Below the pieces are notes generated by a model. It worked only from the letters and a program-made list of their open reading frames with translations, had not been told where the DNA came from and did no database searches. The translations under genes and the position numbers were made by a program. Positions 1 to 11,789 of a stretch of DNA of 64,000 nt are shown here, piece by piece. Position 1 is the stretch's first letter, and the number at the start of each line of letters is the position of its first letter. This stretch comes from Cunninghamia lanceolata (Eukaryota > Streptophyta > Pinopsida > Cupressales > Cupressaceae), in the NCBI GenBank assembly GCA_027924645.1, contig BSBN01000254.1, forward strand, positions 14,268,501 to 14,332,500, read 5' to 3'.

Positions 1-1780
1 TTTTAAACATATGTTTCAAATTAGATTTATTTATTCTATCCTATGCAATTGATTCAAAAAGAAAACATACATAAATCATGTGCATAAGGTAAAATAACTA
101 ATCATGTTTAAGAGAATGTTTAAATGTGTCCCACACAAGCCGTGGGAGTGACTAAACTGAGCCAATGCAAACATTGTGCAAGATATAAATCTATGGATAA
201 AGGAAAAGAAAGGAACACATGAGGAAAATGGATATCCATCATTGCCTTATTGAAGGTTGATCCTCTTGTCTGGCAGATTGATCTTCATGTCTTCATCTTT
301 TTGCTCTTGATCAGGACAATAGACCTACAAGGTTGAAGAAAGGTTTTGTTAAAAGCTCCGGATATGCAGATTCATCATATGCTTTATCAATCGACAAATA
401 AAACTTGCAAACATTATGCATTAATGTGATTGGATAAAAATTAGACGTGCAATAAATTAGATCATCATGAGAAAGATCAATCAACTTTACAAAGGTATGT
501 TCTTATGCTAACTTATTTGTTTACTGTGCAGGTATAGGAAAAGTAATGTTGTTGATTTGAGGACATTAAAGCATGTGGAGAAAATGTATCTCCCACAAGG
601 GTAGAGCCCAACATGCTTCCTTCTTATTCACCCAAGAAGGATATCAGATTGTGATAAACAAAGTAAACTATCATGCAATAGTCAACACATCAAGTCAAGC
701 ATAAAGGTTATCATAGAGAGGTGAAGAGGAGTAGTTGCTCCTATAAACTATGCTCATATCAGAAAGAGCTTGTCAAAGAGAGCATCATGTTCAAAATAGC
801 TTGTAAGAGACATAATATGCTTCATGTAAGAGCATTAATGGAATAAGCAGTGAAAGTATGACGTTCATACAATGAATTCATTATAGGACCAAATAGATGC
901 AATGAAGAGAAATAGTGTAAGGATGTCATTGTCTTAATTAATTGGAGGCATACATCATACCTCATGACAAGTAAAGGTTAATGAAGTGATCACACAAGGA
1001 ACATGAGCTATAAGAATCATATGTATGTGTAGGAGTGATAAACAATTACATCATATGTTGTTGTCCTTATGTTATGTTATCAAGAGATTATGTTCAAATG
1101 AGATACATCAACAAAAGAAGATACAGTTGAAAAGAAGAGGGCAACAGGTGTATTAAAGAATGAATAGTTTCATGACCAAAGTTCTAGTTTTTATGACCAA
1201 AGTTCCAAGATACATGTAGAAATATAAGGTACTGTTCCATTCTTATCATAAATAAGGTGTGATGTAGTAGTCTTGTATAACCAATAGGTACAAGTCATAA
1301 ATGATATAAATCAATAGCTATGAAGGACATCACAAGTACACCATTTATGTTTTTATCATGACATCATAAGTCATGATCATATGAAGAGGAACAAAGGAGT
1401 ACAGAATAGCTAGCATGAAGGACATGAGGTACAGTGATCCAAAGAATGTAGTACAGCCATAGGAGATACAAGATAATACATAAATACTAAAGTACAGTGA
1501 CAAAATCAAGATGCATTAAGGTTGTTCTAAAGACAAAGGGGAAAGGAGCTATCTGGTTCTTAATATAATACCAGGTAAGCTTCAACATTTCTTTCATCTC
1601 CCTAAAAGTCAAGATCATTTAAAATGCAAAATGTAGAAATGGACAAATGGAACATCATATCATATTTGTAAATGAGGTACGAACTTATAGCATGTGGAAC
1701 TAGTAAAGAAACACTTCAAAAATGACTACATTAGGAAAAGTAAAAGGACACAATACAGTCATGAAAGAGACAACCAAGAA
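1..1780. other. unassigned AT-rich DNA, no gene
   Basis: No open frame of useful length and no recognisable TE protein domain. The sequence is rich in short CATG- and GA-containing words. A short direct repeat (ATGACCAAAGTTC core) lies at 1172-1187 and 1193-1209. It is the left flank of E1 and may itself be an old non-coding repeat. I cannot assign it. Confidence 0.6.
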
Positions 1781-1785
1781 TATAT
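1781..1785. repeat. E1 target site duplication, left (TATAT)
   Basis: TATAT directly precedes the TGTTAGATTC end of the left LTR and is repeated at 9050-9054 directly after the TTGCAACA end of the right LTR. This fixes both element ends. Confidence 0.85.
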
Positions 1786-3163
1786 TGTTAGATTCAGGAC
1801 TAAACACTGAGAGGGGAGGTGAATCAGTTATCCAAAACTTTCTTCCGATTAAGCACTTAAATCCACTTTGTAATTCAGTAGCATAATAATAAATTAATCA
1901 TGGAAACTTAATGCATTAAATCAAGAGTAGAAACACATCAACACATAAGACACCAAGATTTTGATGTGAAAAACCTAGTTAAGGGAAAAACCATGGGGTG
2001 ATTAACCCAAGATTGTATTTTCTATTAAAAGAATAGAAAGAACAAAATGGCACATGCCAATTAGGGCTCACTACCCGAGCACACTGCTCACAAGAGGCCC
2101 ACTGCCTACAAGAGACACATTGTCTACAAAATAATAAGTATCATATACTTGAACTAGAAAATAGCATCTTCACCATGCTTGAGTTAGTTCCATTTAAGCC
2201 CAATACTTCTGCTTTGCCTTTCACTCTCCTCCTCGCTACCACACACTCATCTCTACAAGATACTCTTTGAAATGACTTTACAATTCCTTATTTATACAAG
2301 ACATCGACTTAGGAATGATCATCTAAGTTGGCAAACATTATAGAGTAAATACATGAATATAACATGACTAATAACAAAATACTTCATGTGGAATAGTACA
2401 TTGTTGGCCACATAGATCTGAGACTTCAATCTTCTTCTCAGAACATGCCAATCTTCAGATAACATCTTCAAGATCATTCATAGGATATATAACTCATCCA
2501 GTCAACCAGACTTAGGAAGAACACCATCATCCAGAACTAATCCTTCAGTTGCAAGCTCAATACTTCAATGCAGACCACCAACATGAACTGGACATGATCC
2601 AAAGACCTCCACAATCTAGCCTGAATCACCAAGAACATCCACAATACATCTGCTTACTGAAATCCTTCTCTCCTTCATCCAAAACCTCAAGAACACAGTC
2701 TATCATCACTGTCACAATGGAATAGATGCTTGCAGACCTCCAAATAATGAACCATTTGAGTTGTAACTCCACATTGACTTCCTAAACACTCCCTCAAATT
2801 TGCAAAATAGGATAATGCATATTCAGATCTCACCGGACCTATCTGTATCACTCTGTCACCTCTGAACACCTGCCAGAACCAGTTTTACTTAAGTGACCAT
2901 AACTTCTTTAGATCACCAAGCGGACCTCTAAAATCTTTACTGGATCATCTTAAGACACATATCTACAAACCCTTTGAATCACATCTTTTGATCTTCATCT
3001 TAGCTAGGTTCTTTAGTTCACTGTCTTCACTGTTCTTCTCTATTCCTGATTAGAACTAATTTTCTCAATATCCCCAACACACAGCTCATCCAATCCTTAT
3101 CATCAATGCAACAGGAGTATGTTGACATCAATGACAACACCAGTTAGGCCCATACTTTCAATA
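1786..3163 (-). repeat. E1 3' LTR
   Basis: 1378 bp, aligned by eye over its whole length with 7711-9049. On the plus strand it starts TGTTAGATTC and ends TTTCAATA, so the terminal CA has decayed to TA. It contains blocks also found in the E3 LTRs: the GTGAATCAGTTATCC block near 1820, the ACCATGGGGTGATTAACCC block near 1995, and the GCCAATTAGGGCTCACT block near 2056. The right copy lacks a short stretch present here near 2500-2530. Confidence 0.9.
2286..2296 (-). promoter_or_regulatory. TATA-like box in E1 3' LTR
   Basis: Minus strand reads TATAAATAAGG. The same sequence is in the 5' LTR at 8211-8221, at the same relative position. Confidence 0.5.
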
Positions 3164-3176
3164 ATCTCCCCCTTTG
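3164..3176 (-). promoter_or_regulatory. E1 polypurine tract
   Basis: Minus strand CAAAGGGGGAGAT lies directly against the 3' LTR. Three further G-rich copies follow in the next 260 bp (near 3247, 3297 and 3410). Confidence 0.75.
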
Positions 3177-3495
3177 TCATTGATGGCAACATATGATGTG
3201 AAAAATTGTTTCAACCATCAAGACAAGAACTTTCCTTTACTGACACAACTCCCCCTATCATCAACAACCATTCACATGTCTTCTCTTCCTTTACTGCTCC
3301 CCCTTTGATCTTCAACCACTTGTTTTTCACATGTCTTCTCTCCTCCTTTGACATCAATGGCAAAGGGCACATACTTGTAACTCCACCACTTCAGAATCAT
3401 ACCAGCTGCTCCCCCTGAGTAGCAGCTCCCCATCATCAATCCAGACCACAAGATATGACTGTGAAATTCATTGAACTGATGCACATCAGTGCACC

Positions 3496-3990
3496 TTAGT
3501 TCATCACCAGAGGGGTAATAACCCCTAACTTCTCCCTGAGATACTCAAAAGAGTCCTTAGGTAGAGGTTTAGTAAAGATGTCTGCAATCTGATCCTTGGA
3601 AGGCACAAACTCTAATCTAACTTCATACTTGTTCACTTTCTCTCTCAAAAAGTAAAACTTGATGGATATATGTTTAGTCTTTGAATGCAACACCAGATTC
3701 TTTGAAATATTTATTACACTTGAATTATCACAGAAGATTGTGATAGGCTCCTCATACTCCACTCCCATGTCTCTTAGCATTTACTTCATCCACAAAACTT
3801 GAGTACAACTGCCTGTTGCTGCAATATATTCTACTTCTGCAATGGACAGAGATATTGCCTCTTGTTTCTTGCTTAGCCAAGAAACTAATCTCTTTCCCTA
3901 TAAGAATGCTCCACCACTGGTACTCTTCCAGTCATCCACATCTCCTTCCCAATCCGCATCTGTATATGCATGAAGAGAGAAATTATAATC
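3496..3990 (-). pseudogene. E1 RNase H domain (Copia), broken
   Basis: The C-terminal part of the Copia polyprotein, which would degrade RNA in the RNA-DNA hybrid. Reading down from 3990 one sees YTDADWEGDVDD and KSTSGGAF. After a stop near 3898, a later segment (3780-3496) has FCDNSSVINISKN, HSKTKHI and the typical end IADIFTKPLPK...LREKLGV. The reading frame is the same as in the last RT segment. There are stops at 3898 and just upstream of 3780. The final stop at 3496 looks like the natural end of pol, because E7 ends at the same motif. Confidence 0.88.
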
Positions 3991-5204
3991 TCTAGGATAC
4001 CACAAACCATAGTCAACTGTCCCATTTAGATACCTAAAAATCCTCTTGATTGCTATGACATGAGATTCTCTAGGATCAGGTTGGAATCTAGCAATAAGAC
4101 CAACAACATTCATGATATCAGGTCTAGTTTGAGTGAGATACAACAATCCACCAATCATTGACCTATACTTTTTCTGATCAGCCTTAGGAGATTCATCGTC
4201 TTTGCTCAATTTACATCTGGTTGCCATGGGAGTACTCATTGGCTTTGATTCTTCCATCCCAAATTTCTTCAACAATTCTTTCACATATTTGGTCTGAGAA
4301 ATGAAGATTCCTTTCTTAGTTTGAATGATTTGCAAACCCAAGAAGAAATTCATTTCACCAAGCATGGACATCTTAAATTCACTTTTCATTTGATTTGCAA
4401 AAGTTTTGCACATACTATCTCTTCCTCCAAAGATGATATCATCAACAAACACTTCAACAATCAAGATGTTTTCATGATCAATTTTGAAATACAAATTACT
4501 GTCAGCAGTACCTTTGTTAAAACCAATCTTCAAAGATGCTTATCCAATTTTTCATACCAGGCCCTTGGGGCTTGCTTCAGTCCATACAGTGCTTTCTTCA
4601 ACTTGTAGACCATATCGACATGATCAGATAATTGAAATCCATCCGGTTGCTCAATGTATACCTCTTCTTCCAAGTCTCCATTCAAAAAGGCAGACTTGAC
4701 ATCCATCTGATATACTTTGAGATCCTTGAAGGTAGTAAATGTAGGAAATAATCTGACTGCTTCAATTCTTGCCACCGGAGAAAAAATTTCTTCAAAATCA
4801 ACTCCTTCTATTTGAGAGTAACCCTTGCAGACCAATATGGCTTTATTTCTGATTACTTCACCAACTTTATTTAGTTTGTTCTGGAAGACCCATTTTGTTC
4901 CAATCACATTCTTGTTTCTAGGTCTGGGAACAAGATCCCAAGTGTGAATTTTCTCAATTTGCATTAGCTCTTCCTCCATTGCTTTAGTCCAGTTTTCATC
5001 ATTGTAAGCTTCATTTACAGTCTTAGGTTCAATCTTTGAAATCAGACAATACTCTTCTGAATCTTGATCAATCCTTCTTTTTGTTTGTACTCCTTTGCTT
5101 TTATCACCTATGATCTGATCTTCAGAGTGGTTTAGTCTTACATACCTGGGGACTTTGGGAGTTTCTTGCACTTTTGATTCTTGATTAGGCTCAATAAAAC
5201 TCAT
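3898..5204 (-). pseudogene. E1 reverse transcriptase (Copia), frameshifted
   Basis: Two overlapping segments in different frames (5204-4530 and 4533-3898) together cover RT. Segment one has [14 protein letters not shown], a [20 protein letters not shown] block, [13 protein letters not shown] (catalytic D) and [15 protein letters not shown]. Segment two has FVDDIIFGG, the YxDD-box equivalent with Phe first, as is common in plant Copia RTs, followed by the thumb LGLQI and the KYVKELLKKFGM block. The frameshift at about 4530 lies just after the [10 protein letters not shown] motif. A TAG at 5214-5216 separates RT from the integrase tail. RT would copy genomic RNA from the tRNA-Met primer in cytoplasmic particles. 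This copy cannot make a full enzyme. Confidence 0.92.
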
Positions 5205-5213
5205 CTCTTCTTC

Positions 5214-6319
5214 CTAATTTATCGGATCAATCTGAATTTGAATTTTAGAAAGGGCTTGGGCTCCTTGAATTAGAACATTATTCTGATCATCTTCATCATA
5301 TTCATAAAACCTTGAGCGTTTTTCAATTCCTTCATCAACCTTCACATTTGTACTTTCTATAATCTTTCTCAATCTCTTGTTATAACACCGGTATGCTTTG
5401 CTTTGAGTAGAATAACCCAAGACAATTCCTTCATCACTTCTAGCATCAAATTTGCCTAAATCTTCATCTCTCTTAATGTAACATTTGCTACCAAAAACTC
5501 TGAAATACCTCATAGTAGGAGTGATGCCAACCAAAGTTCATAAGGAGTCTTAACGATATTGCTTCTAATTTGAACTTGATTGAGGGTGTAGACTGCAGTG
5601 CTCATAGCTTCTCTCCAGTAGATCTGAGGAACATTTGCTTCCATCATCATGGTTCTAGATGCTTCTTGGATGGTTCGGTCCTTTCTCTCCACTACTCCAT
5701 TCTGCTGTGCAGTCCTAGGAGCAGACAATTGTCTTTTTATTCCATGTTTCTCACATAATTCTATGAACTCACTGGATGTGAATTCTCCACCTCTATTAGA
5801 CCTCAGACATTTCAATTTTAATCCGGTTTCATTCTCTACCATAGCCTTGAATATTTTGAATTTCTCAAGAGCTTCTGATTTCTCCTTCAGAAAAGTAACC
5901 CACATCATTTGGGAGTAGTCATCAATTAATAACATGAAGTATCTATCACCTTACACACTTCTGATTCTTGCCGGACCACATAAATCAGTATGAACTAAGT
6001 CCAATAATCTGGTAGAAGACTATTCCTTGCTTTTGAATGAGACTTTGCTTTGTTTCCCCAACTGACATTCTTTGTACAAACTATTTGTAGCTTTTACCAG
6101 TTTTGGAAGATCTCTTACAGCCTGAGTGTTGCTTATCTTGATGATATTATCAAAATTCACATGACACATCCTCCTATGCCATAATCAACTCTGATCAATT
6201 TGCACAAATAGACAACTTTTACCATTACCAACTAAATGGAAGATATTACCTTTTGTTTGGGTACTAGATGCAATCTCTGTTCCAGAACTTTCAAAGATCT
6301 TGCATTTTCTATTCTTGAC
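5214..6319 (-). pseudogene. E1 GAG-pre-integrase and integrase (Copia), broken
   Basis: Covers the region between protease and RT. The part above 5940 holds the pre-integrase motif LWHRRMCHVNFD and a KECQLGKQSK zinc-binding remnant (first Cys replaced: LYKEC), with several stops. Segment 5935-5510 is the catalytic core: LLIDDYSQMMWV (first D), a second block where CLRSNRGGEFT has Asn in place of the catalytic Asp (usually RSDRGGEF), and APRTAQQNGVVERK (Glu present). Segment 5534-5214, in another frame, is the C-terminal part with FGSKCYIKRDED and GIVLGYS. The D-to-N change plus the frameshift make it non-functional. Confidence 0.88.
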
Positions 6320-6850
6320 TCAGAGATCATAGCCTTTGTCCACCAACTGTCCAACATTGAGAAGATTGTGCTTCAATCCTTCAAAATATAGTACTATACC
6401 AGTTTTGTTCTTTCCATCAAAAGAAATAGTTCCTCTACCTCTAATTCTACCAACAGAATTATCACCAAACTTTACCACTCCTCCTTCATACCTTTCCAAA
6501 TCTATGAACTTATTTTTGTCACCTGTCATATGGTGAGAGCATCCACTATTAATGACCCAATTATCATTTTCTTCAACTTGGGCAGCCAAAGCTCTTTCTA
6601 CAACTTTATGATTGATAGATTTAGAGGGCATTGGATCTTCTTCCTTGATGGCAATAAACACCCAATCACTTCTGGATTTGTTTTCAGATTCTGATTCATC
6701 ATCTGTTACTCCTTCATTATCATCATCTTCATGAACATAGTAACAATTCTTTTGGAACCTTGATTTGTTAGTATTTGGCCTTGAAAATCTTTCTAGACAC
6801 CTTGAGGCAAAATGACCAATCTTATTGTAGTTAAAACACTTAAAAGGCAA
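6320..6850 (-). pseudogene. E1 gag zinc knuckle and protease (Copia), mutated
   Basis: An open segment of 176 residues without a true ATG start (it begins at TTG), so it is the middle of a polyprotein. Residues 5-18 are CFNYNKIGHFASRC, a CCHC knuckle with the second Cys changed to Tyr. Residues 98-110 are WVINSGCSHHMTG, the Copia protease active site with Asn at residue 101 (codon 6548-6550) where Asp is expected. The downstream KHNLLNVGQLVDKGYDL block is typical of the end of Copia protease. Both key changes are single-base transitions. The segment ends at a TGA at 6320-6322. Confidence 0.88.
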
Positions 6851-6859
6851 TTTCCCTTC

Positions 6860-7653
6860 ATGCTTACCGGATCCTCTTAGTAGTCTTTTTGCAATAAGGG
6901 CTTCAAGTTGAGCGGTTTTAGCTTCTTCTTCTTCCAGGTCTTTTCTTGCTTTTTCATAACATGAGGGTTTCCTTAAAGAGTTCTCTCCCAGATCAAACCG
7001 TTGTTTACCTTTTACAGAGGCACTGGCTTTGAATGCAGATTCAGTCTTGTGGGGGCATCTCCAATTTTAGTCATTTCAAATGCAGCCAATTTGCTAACCA
7101 AATGATCTCTTGTGACACTTGAATGGGCTCTGAATTCTTCAATGGTAGCAACCTTGATTTTGTAAGAAGCAAGAAGGGATTTGAGAACTTTGCCAACAAT
7201 CTCATCTTCATCCAAGACTCTGCCAGCACATCTAATGCCACAGACAATTCATTTACTCTTGGCATAAAAGTAGTGATATTTTCATCTTCTCCCATCTTCA
7301 GATTTTCAAATTTTCCTTTCAGACTTTGTAACCTTGCACATTTAACATACTTGTCTCCTTCATGCAGAAGTTCCAATTTTTCCTAAATCTCAAAAGTGGT
7401 TTGTAGGTCAACAACATTTGTCAGCTTTGAGTCAGACAAGGAACTTAGAAGAGCTTCTTTAGTCTGTAGATTGTTTTCAGCATCTATGATTTTAGTTGCA
7501 GTTTTTTAGGCCATTGTGTGGAGGAGTATACTTTGTTGTAGCCATGGTCCAGTACTACATTCCCATACATTGCAAGTGACATTGCATGTGACTCTTCCAA
7601 AGATTAAAATTGGTTCCATCAAACTTTAGACTATCTATCTTGTAGGATGACAT
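6860..7653 (-). pseudogene. E1 gag (UBN2/Copia type), frameshifted
   Basis: The first gene of E1. It probably starts at the ATG at 7653-7651 (MSSYKIDSLKFDGTNFNLWK), about 45 bp after the PBS. The FDGTNFNLWK motif is the usual start of Copia gag proteins. Segment 7376-7071 has YVKCARLQSLKGKFENLKM and NITTFMPRVNEL. The frame then changes to 7215-7012, which has IVGKVLKSLLASYKIKV and HLVSKLAAFEM. A stop after the first 30 codons and the frameshift inactivate it. Gag would form the cytoplasmic particle. Confidence 0.82.
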
Positions 7654-7696
7654 CTTGGATCTCCTCAAGCGGTTAATCTCTTTTTAGAGGAACTTA

Positions 7697-7708
7697 GCTC
7701 TGATACCA
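7697..7708 (-). promoter_or_regulatory. E1 primer-binding site (tRNA-iMet)
   Basis: Minus strand TGGTATCAGAGC, two bases inside the 5' LTR. It is the complement of the 3' end of plant initiator tRNA-Met, the standard Copia primer. Confidence 0.9.
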
Positions 7709-7710
7709 AT

Positions 7711-9049
7711 TATTAGATTCATGACAGACAACTAAGAGGGGGGGTGAATCAGTTGTCCAAAACTTTCATCCGATTAAGCACTTAAATCCACTTTGTAATT
7801 CAGCAGCATAATAATAAATCAATCATGGAAACTTAATGCATTAAATCAAGAGCAGAAACACATCAACACATAAGACACCAAGATTTTGACATGGAAAACT
7901 TGGTTAAGGGAAAAACCACGGGGTGATTAACCCAAGATTGTATTCTCTATTAGAAGAATAGAAATAAAAAAATGGCACATGCCAATTAGGGCTCACTTCC
8001 CAAGCACACTACTCACAAGAGGCCCACTGCCTACAATAGACACATTGTCTACAAAATAATAAGTATCACATACTTGAGCTAGAAAATAGCATCTTCACCA
8101 TGCTTGAGTCAGTTCCATTTAAGCCCAATACTTTTGCTCTTCCTTTCACTCTCCTCCTCGCTACCACACACTCATCTCCACAAGATACTCTTTGAAATGA
8201 CTTTACAATTCCTTATTTATACATGACATCGATTTAGGAATGATCATCTAAGTCGGCAAACATTACATAGCAAATACATGAATATAACATGACTAATAAC
8301 AAAAGACTTCACGTGGAATAGCACACTGTCGGCCACATAGATCTAAGACTTCAATCTTCTTCTGGGAACATGCCAATCTTCACATAGCATCTTCAAGAGT
8401 AGGATGTATAACTCATCCAGAAGTAATCCTTTAGTTGTGAGCTTAATACTTCAATGCGAACCACTAACATGAATTGGACACGATCCAAAGACCTCCACAA
8501 GCTAGCCTGAATCACCAAGAACATCCACACTACATCTTCTTACTGAAATCCTTCTCTACTTCATCTGGAACCTCAAGAACACAGTCTGTCATCACTGTCA
8601 CAATGGAATAGATGCTTGTGGACCTCTAGATCATGAACCATTTGAGTTGTAACTCCACATTAACTTCCTAAACACTCCCTCAAATCCGCAGGATAGGATA
8701 ATGCATATTCGGATCTCACCGGACCTATTTGTTTCACTCTCTCACCTCTAAACACCTGCAGGAACCGGTTTTACTTAAGTGACCATAACTTCTTTAGATC
8801 ACCATGCGGACCTCTGAAATCTTTACTGGATCATCTTAAGACACATATCTACAAACCCTTTGAACTGCATCTTTTGATCTTCATCTTAGCTAGGTTCTTT
8901 AGTTCGCTGTCTTCACTGTTCTTCTCTGTTCCTGATTAGAACTAATTTTCTCAATATCCTCAGCATACAGCTCATCCAATCCTTATCATCAATGCAACAA
9001 GAGTATGTTGAAATCAATGACAACACCGGTTAGGCCCATATTTGCAACA
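7711..9049 (-). repeat. E1 5' LTR
   Basis: 1339 bp. On the plus strand it starts TATTAGATTC (TG decayed to TA) and ends TTGCAACA. It carries a TATA-like box at 8211-8221 on the minus strand. Many substitutions and at least one deletion separate it from 1786-3163, so the insertion is not recent. Confidence 0.9.
8211..8221 (-). promoter_or_regulatory. TATA-like box in E1 5' LTR
   Basis: Minus strand TATAAATAAGG, about 830 bp from the LTR start. It is the best candidate core promoter of E1 and is conserved in the other LTR. Confidence 0.55.
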
Positions 9050-9054
9050 TATAT
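9050..9054. repeat. E1 target site duplication, right (TATAT)
   Basis: Matches 1781-1785. Confidence 0.85.
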
Positions 9055-10622
9055 TAGTGTTATGCTATAGGAAAAGGAAGTGTAACAGATGATAGCTCTA
9101 TCTACAAAAAATGACAAAGCCCACATTAATATACAAAAAGAGAAACATCTATAAATAAAGAATGAAGAGTTTTGTGTCTTTATTTTTGCATATGCAAAAT
9201 GAAGATGCCCAGTTTGGATTGTCACCTGAATGCTTGTGTTTTGCAAACCCTTATCACATTTTGCATAATGAAACCATAGATACAAAAGATAGAGGATTTG
9301 AACCCTAGGGTTTGATATCACTTAGAGAGTCACAAAGAGCTAGTAAATGTTTAGTCATGGCTCAATAAAAGATTTATTTATTGCAACTATCATAACATTA
9401 TCTTCCACATACTAGAAATAGCCATTTAGTGCCATTGAAGTCGTAGTCAAAGGAAGGATAAAAAGAATCTCTCAACATAGGTAAAACCCATATTTTTTTT
9501 ATATAAAAAATTGTAGATACAGACGACAAGCCAAACTCTTAGACAAAAAAATACATCCATAAATATACCATTTATAGTGGCTTCTGGTGAATAGATATAT
9601 AAGAGATAGATACACAAAAAAATATGGAGATACAGGCCATGGCCAAAGGAAGGTGTTTTCTTTGAAAAAATGTAAACCCACAATATATTTTTTCAAACCC
9701 TTGTATTTTTCATGTCTGCAGAAAGTTCTTCTTCTTCTTTTGCCAAATTAACCAGAAGATCCTTTCAAAAGTGACACAAGATGTACTATTTCATGGGTCT
9801 TTTTCTTTTTTAAAAAGAAAAGAAGAAAAGAAGATGCAACAATCATGGCCATGACTAGGAAGGGCTTTTCCTTCAAAGAAATAACATACCCATATCTTTT
9901 TGTTCAAAACCCTTATTAGAATAAAAGATATAGTCAAAAGAAATCCAAAGTGTGAATTAAGAATGAAACATTACCTTATGTTTTGAAAGGAAGAGGAGCT
10001 ACAGGCCGCTGGTCTGCATTTTTTGAACTCTTAAAAATAAAGAGATAGTCGCCATGAAAGGAACAATGCAGAGAAAAAGAAGTCACAATAAGAATATGGA
10101 GTATAAGACTTATAAATGCTCAAAAATAACCATATGGCCATGGTCCAGTTTAAGAACCAGTTAAAGAAAATCAAGAAAATGGCCCATTTTTTCAACACAG
10201 AAGAGTTTACCTTCATTTTCATGTAAAGAATGCAGAAGAAATCCATCTAGAAATCCTTCAAAAGTTGCAGAAAGACATGAAAACCCTATCAAAACCTATC
10301 CAAGCATGGTGTAGGCAGAGAGAGCTTGAGTGGATAACAAATCAAAATGATGAAGTTTAGGGTTTGACACCTCTTTTTGGTCGACGGTTGCGTCCCATTT
10401 TTCTCATTTTCTTTTGACTTTCTAAAAAAAATTCATCATTACCTTAATCTCCACCATGGTAAAGACTTTTAAAGTCTTTAAACCTAATGATAATGCCACA
10501 GGGGCCCATGAGGCCAATTACCTTTTGTGCTTCATTATTAAATTTTTTGCAAAGTCAAACAAGATAATCATGTAAAAGTAAGGCTTTAAGCCCCTTTTTT
10601 TCTTTCATTGAAGATCAACAAC
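9055..10622. other. unassigned DNA with degenerate ~200-bp repeats
   Basis: No credible coding sequence. Short open frames here are rich in Phe, Tyr and Ile and look like chance frames. Three related stretches with AAGGAAGG followed by an AAACCCAYA and poly-T core begin near 9450, 9650 and 9855, about 200 bp apart. This is the right flank of E1 and the left flank of E2. Confidence 0.5.
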
Positions 10623-10702
10623 TGTAAAGGGAAATTGCAGGATCAAATAGCACTAATCAAACATGCAAAGTAAATAATACAAAATAGAAGAGAAATACTA
10701 GA
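10623..10702 (-). repeat. E2 3' LTR, first part (before E3)
   Basis: 80 bp matching the start of the right LTR at 21272 (TGTAAAGGGAAATTGCAGG...). It is cut at CTAGA, where E3 inserted, and continues at 18192. Confidence 0.88.
10698..10702. repeat. E3 target site duplication, left (CTAGA)
   Basis: CTAGA at 10698-10702 and again at 18187-18191. The uninterrupted copy of this site is in the other E2 LTR, inside ATACTAGATTGGAG near 21347. Confidence 0.92.
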
Positions 10703-11789
10703 TGTTGATAACTGAGAGGGGGGGTGAATTAGTTATCCTAATTATTTCTTCTTCTGAACTTTCTTATTAATCAATGCAGCATTGAATCAAACAAACAAAC
10801 ATTACCATGAAATGAAAAACACATGACACAGTATTTTTGACGTGGAAACCCTGTTAAGGGAGAAAACCACGGAGTGATTAACCCAAAGATTATTCTCTGT
10901 TAGAAGAATAAGGAATTACAAAATGGCACTTGCCAATTAGGGCTCACTGCCCGAGCACACTGCTCACAAGAGGCACACTGCCTACAAGGAGACACACTGT
11001 CTACAAAAGAATGTTATACAATACTTGAACTGATTGGAAGCATCTACATATGCTAAAGTTCAGTTCCGGTTAGGCTCAGTACACTGATCTGCTGCACTTC
11101 ATTTTTCTCTTCTCTTTATTCTGCTTTCCTTTCACATACCGGATCTCTCTGGCTGTTTCTGCTCTGCTCTTCACTTTTTCGCATTCCACACAACACAACA
11201 ACACTTTTCACAACTGAATCCATCCTCTATATATATCCGCACTAGTGATTTCATTATCTTTCTAGTCGGCAACCGGAATAGTCTATCTTCTTACAAACTC
11301 TGTTCTGTCAGCTGAATCCTTGCATACCAAGTAATGCGGATCAAGCATATACTTGTAGATATCATTAATCATGTCGGCCAAACATGATTCATGCCTTCAC
11401 AACCTTTACCATCAACAGTAACACATCCGGAAAACAGTCTGATGTTCTGTCAGTTAGTTCTTCCTCTGTTCTCATTGTCACTCAGGAATCTGGTACTCAA
11501 CTATTCATAATTTTTTCCTTGTCCAACACCGGAGGCTATATCCTTGGAATATACCACTCAAGGTAGTCCTCTTGACTTCCCCAAATCTGCACTGCACCAA
11601 GACACTTCCTCTGAGAGATCCGGACCAATCTGTCGGACCTTGCCACATGCTCTGTTCTTGTTCACCGGACCACAACAGTCTTCATTCTGGCTTCCGGTAG
11701 AGACACACCATGACTTGCAGATATGTGGGATGACCTTTGTTGCCATCAATGACAACAACCATGATTCCATATAGTGTTTCTTGCCAACA
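10703..11789 (-). repeat. E3 3' LTR
   Basis: 1087 bp, TGTTGATAACTGAGAGG...CTTGCCAACA on the plus strand, intact TG..CA ends. Almost identical to 17098-18186. Confidence 0.94.

Larger units (their letters stand above)
1786..9049 (-). mobile_element. E1: Ty1/Copia LTR retrotransposon, complete but decayed
   Basis: A 7.26 kb element read right to left: 5' LTR (7711-9049), PBS, gag, zinc knuckle, protease, integrase, reverse transcriptase, RNase H, PPT, 3' LTR (1786-3163). Integrase before RT is the Copia order. The 5-bp TSD TATAT is intact. The coding part has at least three frameshifts (in gag, near 5530 and near 4530) and several stop codons, so it is dead. The PPT-like array near the 3' LTR and the PBS resemble Sirevirus (SIRE/Maximus) elements. 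That lineage call is an inference from non-coding features. E7 is a relative: both share the sequence context around the PPT and the LTR ends. Confidence 0.92.

Noticed and set aside
9447..10246. Short minus-strand ORFs rich in Phe, Tyr, Ile that look like membrane proteins
   Set aside because: AT-rich composition explains them; no homologous wording, no good start context, no conserved copy in the window.
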